From Methylococcus sp. UBA6136 (lineage in GTDB: Bacteria; Pseudomonadota; Gammaproteobacteria; Methylococcales; Methylococcaceae), in assembly GCA_002423305.1 (NCBI GenBank), contig DIVI01000079.1, positions 1 to 11,042 on the forward strand: 11,042 nt of DNA, given 5' to 3'. A program made the position numbers and the translations under genes. The notes beneath the pieces were generated by a model that did not search any database, was not told the origin of the DNA, and was given only the letters and a program-made list of their open reading frames with translations. Positions 7,527-11,042 of this stretch are shown piece after piece (the first letter of the stretch is position 1; every line of letters starts with the position of its first letter).

Positions 7527-9688
7527 TCGCCAGAGGCATCGCCATCCTGCGAGATCCCTGGGGGCTCCTGTTCATCGTATTGGGACTGCTGGTGGTACCC
7601 TGGCTGGCCGTCTGGTCCGCCAGCCAGTTCATCACGCCCGTCAGTTACAGTGCGGTGCATGATGGGTGGACACCCTCCGAAGCCTGGCTGCTGGACCGGC
7701 ACGGTCAGTTGCTGAGCAGCCAACGACAGGATCACGCCATTCGCAGACTTGCCTGGACCCGGCTTGATGAAGTCTCACCGGCGCTCATCAAGGCCATCCT
7801 GCTGGCCGAAGATCGGCGCTTCCTTGAGCACGGCGGACTGGACCTGCGCGCAATGCTGGGCGCAGTGAGCGGATGGCTGCGCGAAGGGCGACTCCGTGGT
7901 GCCAGCACGATCACCATGCAGTTGGGGGGCCTAATAGAACCCGCCAGTCCTCAGACGCGGTCGGGCCGAACGATCGGCCAGAAAATCCGACAGATCACGC
8001 ATGCCCTGGCGCTGGAGCGGCGGTGGACCAAAACCGAGATTCTCGAAGCTTATCTCAACCGGGTCAGCTTCCGCGGCGAACTGCAAGGCATTGCCGCCAC
8101 CGCAAAGGCTCTGTTCGACAAGCAACCCTCCGGCCTCAGCGAGCCCGAATCCTTGATACTTGCGGCCCTGCTGCCCGCCCCCAATGCGGATATGAGCCGG
8201 CTAAATCGCCGCGCCTGTGCCATTGCACTGGCAGGCGAATTCACCACTCCCTGCGCGACATTGGAGGCAATGACCGCACAAGCCCTGACTCAACCCGGAG
8301 CCCGGGCAACGGAGGCCAACTGGGCGCCATCACTGGCCCGCAGATTCCTTCGGCAACCCGGCGAACGAGTAACCACCACGCTAGATCTCCGTTGGCAAAA
8401 GCGGGCGAAGGAGACTCTCGCCCAACAACTGGCCGGATTGGGCGGACGCAATGTCCGTGATGGTGCCGTGATGATTGTGGAGAACGCCACCGGCGAGGTC
8501 CTCGCCTATGTCGGGTCGGCCGGCACCCGATCCACCGCCGGTCAGGTCGATGGCGCCGCCGCCAGACGGCAGGCCGGATCAACCCTGAAGCCCTTCCTCT
8601 ACGGATTGGCGCTGGAGCAGTCATTCGTCACAGCAGCCTCGGTCCTCGAGGATTCGCCCGTCAACCTGGAAACCACAAGCGGTCTCTACATTCCCCAGAA
8701 CTATGACCATGACTTCAAGGGGCCGGTCAGTGTGCGCACGGCGCTGGCTTCTTCCTTGAACGTGCCGGCGGTGCGCGCGCTGGTGCTGGTGGGCGTCGAG
8801 CGCTTTCGCGACCGCCTGAACGAACTCGGATATCTGGGGCTGAAGGAGGATGGCGAATACTATGGATTTTCCCTGGCCCTGGGCTCGGCTGAGGTGAGCC
8901 TCCTGGAACAGGTCAACGCCTATCGGACGCTGGCGAATGACGGACTGTGGAGCCCCCTGAGATTCATGCCGGAAGCAGCGGCACGCGACGAAACCCGACG
9001 CATCATGAGCGCCGAGGCGGCCTTTCTGGTAGCCGACATCCTCAGCGATAACGCCGGCCGTTCGGTGACGTTCGGGCTGGACAGCCCGTTAGCAACCCGC
9101 TTCTGGACCGCCGTCAAAACCGGTACCAGCAAGGACATGCGGGACAACTGGTGTATCGGCTTCAGTCGCCGGTACACCGTCGGCATATGGGTGGGCAATT
9201 TCGAGGGCGATGCCATGCAGGATGTGTCGGGCATCAGCGGTGCGGCACCGGCGTGGGCGGCCATCATGGCGAAGCTCCATGCGGAACAACCGGGCTTGGC
9301 ACCCCAAGCTCCCGGAGGGCTTGTACAGCAAGCCATCCACTTTGATCCGCCCATCGAGCCAGCACGCAAGGAATGGTTCATTGCCGGCACCCAGACCGAG
9401 GTAATTCGTGCCGGCCGGGGCGACAACCATCAGGCTCATCTCGAATCACCCCCCGATGGCGTGATCATCGCACTGGATCCCGACATCCCCCCCGCCAACC
9501 AGCAAGTCTGGTTCAAGGCCCGAGGGGGCGATCAGGCCGTGTTCACATTGGACGAGAAACACATCGGGCCGGCCAGGACCGCCTATGCATGGCGGCCACA
9601 ACCGGGACAACATCTACTGCAACTAAGGCGGGAATCCGATGGCCAGGTGCTGGATACCGTCCGGTTTCAAGTGAGGGCGCCTCGATAA
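7523..9688 (+). CDS. pbpC: Penicillin-binding protein 1C, bifunctional class A PBP, TTG start
   Basis: Inner-membrane peptidoglycan synthase with a GT51 glycosyltransferase and a transpeptidase facing the periplasm. TTG at 7523 is chosen. It overlaps the macroglobulin stop (TTGA), and it puts a clean membrane anchor at residues 13-32, whereas extension to 7391 would add 44 residues of unrelated frame. This gives 721 aa; E. coli PbpC is 770. GT51: EDRRFLEH with catalytic Glu96 (7808-7810), GASTITMQL 126-134, QKIRQI and TKTEILEAYLN. Transpeptidase: Ser353-T-L-Lys356 (TCA 8579-8581), S411-L-N413, and K532-T-G-T. A C-terminal BiPBP_C-like beta domain spans about 635-719. Two GT51 positions differ from the recalled E. 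coli sequence: Gly-Gly at 135-136 where Ala-Arg is found, and Arg184 in NRVSFRG where FGG is found. A weak GGAAG lies 10 nt upstream of TTG, so coupled translation with the macroglobulin is likely. Such pairing is well known for this family. Confidence 0.95.
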   Translation: MIARGIAILRDPWGLLFIVLGLLVVPWLAVWSASQFITPVSYSAVHDGWTPSEAWLLDRHGQLLSSQRQDHAIRRLAWTRLDEVSPALIKAILLAEDRRFLEHGGLDLRAMLGAVSGWLREGRLRGASTITMQLGGLIEPASPQTRSGRTIGQKIRQITHALALERRWTKTEILEAYLNRVSFRGELQGIAATAKALFDKQPSGLSEPESLILAALLPAPNADMSRLNRRACAIALAGEFTTPCATLEAMTAQALTQPGARATEANWAPSLARRFLRQPGERVTTTLDLRWQKRAKETLAQQLAGLGGRNVRDGAVMIVENATGEVLAYVGSAGTRSTAGQVDGAAARRQAGSTLKPFLYGLALEQSFVTAASVLEDSPVNLETTSGLYIPQNYDHDFKGPVSVRTALASSLNVPAVRALVLVGVERFRDRLNELGYLGLKEDGEYYGFSLALGSAEVSLLEQVNAYRTLANDGLWSPLRFMPEAAARDETRRIMSAEAAFLVADILSDNAGRSVTFGLDSPLATRFWTAVKTGTSKDMRDNWCIGFSRRYTVGIWVGNFEGDAMQDVSGISGAAPAWAAIMAKLHAEQPGLAPQAPGGLVQQAIHFDPPIEPARKEWFIAGTQTEVIRAGRGDNHQAHLESPPDGVIIALDPDIPPANQQVWFKARGGDQAVFTLDEKHIGPARTAYAWRPQPGQHLLQLRRESDGQVLDTVRFQVRAPR

Positions 9689-9700
9689 TCGGGACGCGCC
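9676..9700. terminator. Hairpin over the pbpC stop codon, possible convergent terminator
   Basis: GGCGC (9676-9680) pairs with GCGCC (9696-9700). After a 2-nt bulge (9694-9695), 9681-9685 pair with 9689-9693 (one T-G pair), leaving a TAA loop that is the pbpC stop codon. The gap between the convergent pbpC and lipoprotein genes is only 21 bp, so a shared bidirectional terminator would fit. Neither side carries a run of T, so intrinsic termination is unproven. Confidence 0.3.
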
Positions 9701-9709
9701 AAAGGGCAA

Positions 9710-10216
9710 TCAGTGCCAGCCGCCGTATTGTTTGGTGGGATCGCCCTTGAAGCCCGCCGACCCGCCGCTGCCCCCCGTGCTCTTGCGCTGGGAGATCGCG
9801 GCCCCGGCCGCCTTGGCTAGATTGGTCTCCGTCAAACCGCCCAGATTCATGGCCGTATTGACGACAATGGTCGTCACGCTGCTGATGTTCTGATCAGTCG
9901 CCAGATCGCTGGTGACGGCCGCTTTCAGCGGGCTGCCTTCACCCTCAAAGCGGGCACTCAGCACGACGGGATACTTCGCGCCGACGGGAATGGAAATGCG
10001 GTAATGCCCGTCACCGCCGACCTCGGTATTGGCAATCACCTTGCCGGCAGAGTCCATGGCCTCGATCCTGGCCTTCGTGATTGGGGTCTCGTCTTGCAGT
10101 ACAATCCCGGTAATGCTCGTCGGAGCAGACGATTGACTGCTGCCCGAATGGGAGGAATCTCCACAGCCCGCCAAGGCCAGTAGTGCTGAAATAAGAAGAA
10201 GGCCGGTTTTGTTCAT
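9710..10216 (-). CDS. Small outer-membrane-type lipoprotein with carboxypeptidase-regulatory-like domain and Gly-rich tail
   Basis: I do not recognise a named gene. The 168-aa protein opens with a lipoprotein signal, MNKTG followed by a leucine/alanine core and lipobox L-A-G-Cys18. Residue +2 is Gly, not Asp, predicting export to the outer membrane by the Lol rule. A Ser-rich linker (20-34) leads into a predicted beta-sandwich at about 34-105 (ITGIVLQDETPITKARIEA, then DGHYRISIPVG), resembling carboxypeptidase regulatory-like or Ig-type modules that often precede larger domains. Residues 112-143 look alpha-helical (TTIVVNTA, LAKAAGAAIS). The tail (145-168) is rich in Gly and Ser and ends KQYGGWH. 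ATG at 10216 is preferred over a TTG at 10273 because a strong AGGAG and the signal sequence begin there. It lies downstream of the permease in the same orientation and converges on pbpC. Its function is unknown; a partial module from a larger ancestor is possible. Confidence 0.8.
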   Translation of the reverse strand: MNKTGLLLISALLALAGCGDSSHSGSSQSSAPTSITGIVLQDETPITKARIEAMDSAGKVIANTEVGGDGHYRISIPVGAKYPVVLSARFEGEGSPLKAAVTSDLATDQNISSVTTIVVNTAMNLGGLTETNLAKAAGAAISQRKSTGGSGGSAGFKGDPTKQYGGWH

Positions 10217-10221
10217 GATCG

Positions 10222-10226
10222 CTCCT
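10222..10226 (-). promoter_or_regulatory. Ribosome binding site of the lipoprotein gene
   Basis: On the minus strand AGGAG sits 5 nt before the ATG at 10216. This fixes the start there and excludes the longer TTG-started frame from 10273, whose first 19 codons cover this site. Confidence 0.75.
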
Positions 10227-10292
10227 GGTCGTTTGTATTCTTCATGGGACCTATAACAATCGCGCTTCGACAAACTCTGCGCGAACGGTGCT

Positions 10293-10305
10293 CTGTCTAA
10301 GACAG
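10293..10305. repeat. Perfect 13-bp palindrome between permease and lipoprotein genes
   Basis: CTGTCT-A-AGACAG is two 6-bp arms around one central base, lying 77 bp upstream of the lipoprotein start. Its size and symmetry suit a dimeric regulator's operator. No T-tract follows on either strand, so it is a poor terminator. Whether any protein binds it is unknown. Confidence 0.35.
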
Positions 10306-10337
10306 CAAATCATCCTTTCATACCCCTGCCGCCCTGT

Positions 10338-10370
10338 GTCGCGAGGAGATCAGATGGATCCTCGGCCGAC
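10338..10370. repeat. Imperfect inverted repeat 3' of the permease gene
   Basis: GTCGCGAGGA (10338-10347) pairs with TCCTCG and CGAC (10359-10364 and 10367-10370), with a 2-nt GC bulge and an 11-nt loop. On the minus strand it begins 29 nt after the permease stop, the normal place for a transcript-end hairpin. The sequence that follows (ACAGGGCGG on the minus strand) has no T run, so it could be a Rho-assisted or 3'-stabilising hairpin rather than an intrinsic terminator. The rest of this 182-bp gap (10217-10398) shows no convincing promoter. Confidence 0.35.
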
Positions 10371-10398
10371 ATGTTCCCCTTCTGACACGAGATTCCGG

Positions 10399-11042
10399 CT
10401 AGATTTGCCAATCCAGCGGGGGCTCCCGATCCTTGGCCGCATCCAGCGCACGCTGGTGCCGGTAATGAATCACACCCCGTATCCAATAAAGCGCCATGAC
10501 AACAAAGGCCGTCAGCAGACCCCGGAAGAATTCGTGATGCTCCCGGACCAGACGCTCAACATCCGCCAACGCCTTCCAGGACAGCTCACGGTGGAGCAGA
10601 TAAGCGGCGATCGCGATAACGAACAGGCCAAAGCCTCGCCGAAGTCCGCTATTGCTGACGTATCGGGTGAGTGCACTACCGATGAGGCTGCCGACAATGG
10701 CGACGGCGGTTATCAGCCCGGCAAAGCGCGGATCAATCTCGACATAACCGACGTAGCCCGCCAGCGCGGCGGCCGAGTTCATGACGATGATCAACAGCGA
10801 GGTGCCGATAGCGGCGCGGATAGGCAGTCCACCCAACAGATTCAGCGCCGGAACAATGACAAAGCCGCCGCCCACCCCAACCAGTCCGGTCATCGTGCCA
10901 ACCAGCAACCCATCGAACAGCACCGCCGGCAAATTCAGCCGGGTCGGACAATTCGCGCCGGTAATGTCAGTCTCTGACCCCTCCCGGCGGCGGATCAGCA
11001 TGGTGAACGCCGTTCCAAGCATGATGATGGCAAACATCAACA
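10399..11042 (-). CDS. TauE/SafE-family permease, 5'-truncated by window edge
   Basis: Inner-membrane permease of the TauE/SafE (DUF81) family, whose characterised or proposed substrates include sulfite and organosulfonates; the substrate here is unknown. The stop is at 10399-10401, and the frame is still open at the window edge, so about 214 codons are seen. The in-frame TTG/ATG near 11035-11040 are not credible starts, because they fall in the middle of the family's first half. Visible in order: one membrane segment followed by RRRE, the second-repeat signature GLVGVGGGFVIVPAL, IGTSLLIIVMNS, and two or three more hydrophobic helices. After AAYLLHREL comes a C-terminal part of about 60 residues with a charged, probably amphipathic stretch, a further hydrophobic segment (LLTAFVVMALYWI) and a charged tail ending PPLDWQI. 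The lipoprotein gene lies downstream in tandem after 182 bp, so cotranscription is possible. Confidence 0.88.
   Translation of the reverse strand, partial: LMFAIIMLGTAFTMLIRRREGSETDITGANCPTRLNLPAVLFDGLLVGTMTGLVGVGGGFVIVPALNLLGGLPIRAAIGTSLLIIVMNSAAALAGYVGYVEIDPRFAGLITAVAIVGSLIGSALTRYVSNSGLRRGFGLFVIAIAAYLLHRELSWKALADVERLVREHHEFFRGLLTAFVVMALYWIRGVIHYRHQRALDAAKDREPPLDWQI

Noticed and set aside
10252..10257. TATAAC as a plus-strand -10 box for an antisense transcript
   Set aside because: No acceptable -35 hexamer occurs 16-18 bp upstream.
10217..10273. Possible N-terminal extension of the lipoprotein to a TTG at 10273
   Set aside because: It would place 19 hydrophilic residues before a clear lipoprotein signal and would bury the strong AGGAG site.
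10354..10977. Plus-strand open frame with a good ribosome site (GAGGAG before ATG 10354)
   Set aside because: Almost all of it is antisense to the TauE/SafE gene. Its product is a hydrophilic Asp/Arg/Gln-rich sequence, as expected from the complement of hydrophobic codons. Ribosome profiling or a homologue on this strand would be needed to revive it.
1..11042. Defence islands, CRISPR, transposons, tRNA genes or attachment sites
   Set aside because: No repeat-spacer pattern, transposase motif, tRNA-like sequence or integration repeat was noticed. The genes are ordinary envelope and metabolic families.

Overview
The window is about 60% GC by eye and gene-dense. It looks like chromosomal sequence from a Gram-negative proteobacterium, most likely a gammaproteobacterium. 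The reasons are the lgt-thyA neighbour pair, a periplasmic alpha-2-macroglobulin next to a PBP1C gene (the yfhM-pbpC arrangement of Escherichia coli), and a lipoprotein whose sorting residue predicts the outer membrane. The genus cannot be fixed from the sequence alone. A TauE/SafE transporter is compatible with a sulfur-metabolising lineage but proves nothing.

Layout, plus strand. Positions 1-693 hold the 3' part of lgt (prolipoprotein diacylglyceryl transferase). One base later thyA (thymidylate synthase, 695-1597) begins with GTG, so the two are probably translationally coupled. A 130-bp gap with at best a weak promoter precedes a very large secreted alpha-2-macroglobulin-like protein (1728-7526, 1932 aa) with an intact CLEQ thioester. 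Its stop codon overlaps a TTG start of pbpC (7523-9688), so these two form a tight translational unit.

Layout, minus strand. A small lipoprotein of unknown function (9710-10216) converges on pbpC. Beyond a 182-bp spacer with two inverted repeats lies the 3' part of a TauE/SafE permease gene (10399 to beyond 11042), also minus strand, so permease and lipoprotein are in tandem.

How the genes fit together. Much of the window concerns the cell envelope. Lgt lipidates prolipoproteins, including presumably the small lipoprotein here. The macroglobulin and PBP1C are a known partnership, thought to trap foreign proteases and repair peptidoglycan after envelope breach. ThyA is housekeeping and sits with lgt by conserved synteny.

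I do not see a convincing undescribed system. The points most worth a second look are substitutions at two usually conserved positions of the PbpC glycosyltransferase domain, a ThyA with a Lactobacillus-type insertion, the absence of a lipobox on the macroglobulin, the orphan lipoprotein with a Gly-rich tail, and the inverted repeats around it. No tRNA, rRNA, CRISPR array, insertion sequence or origin was recognised.
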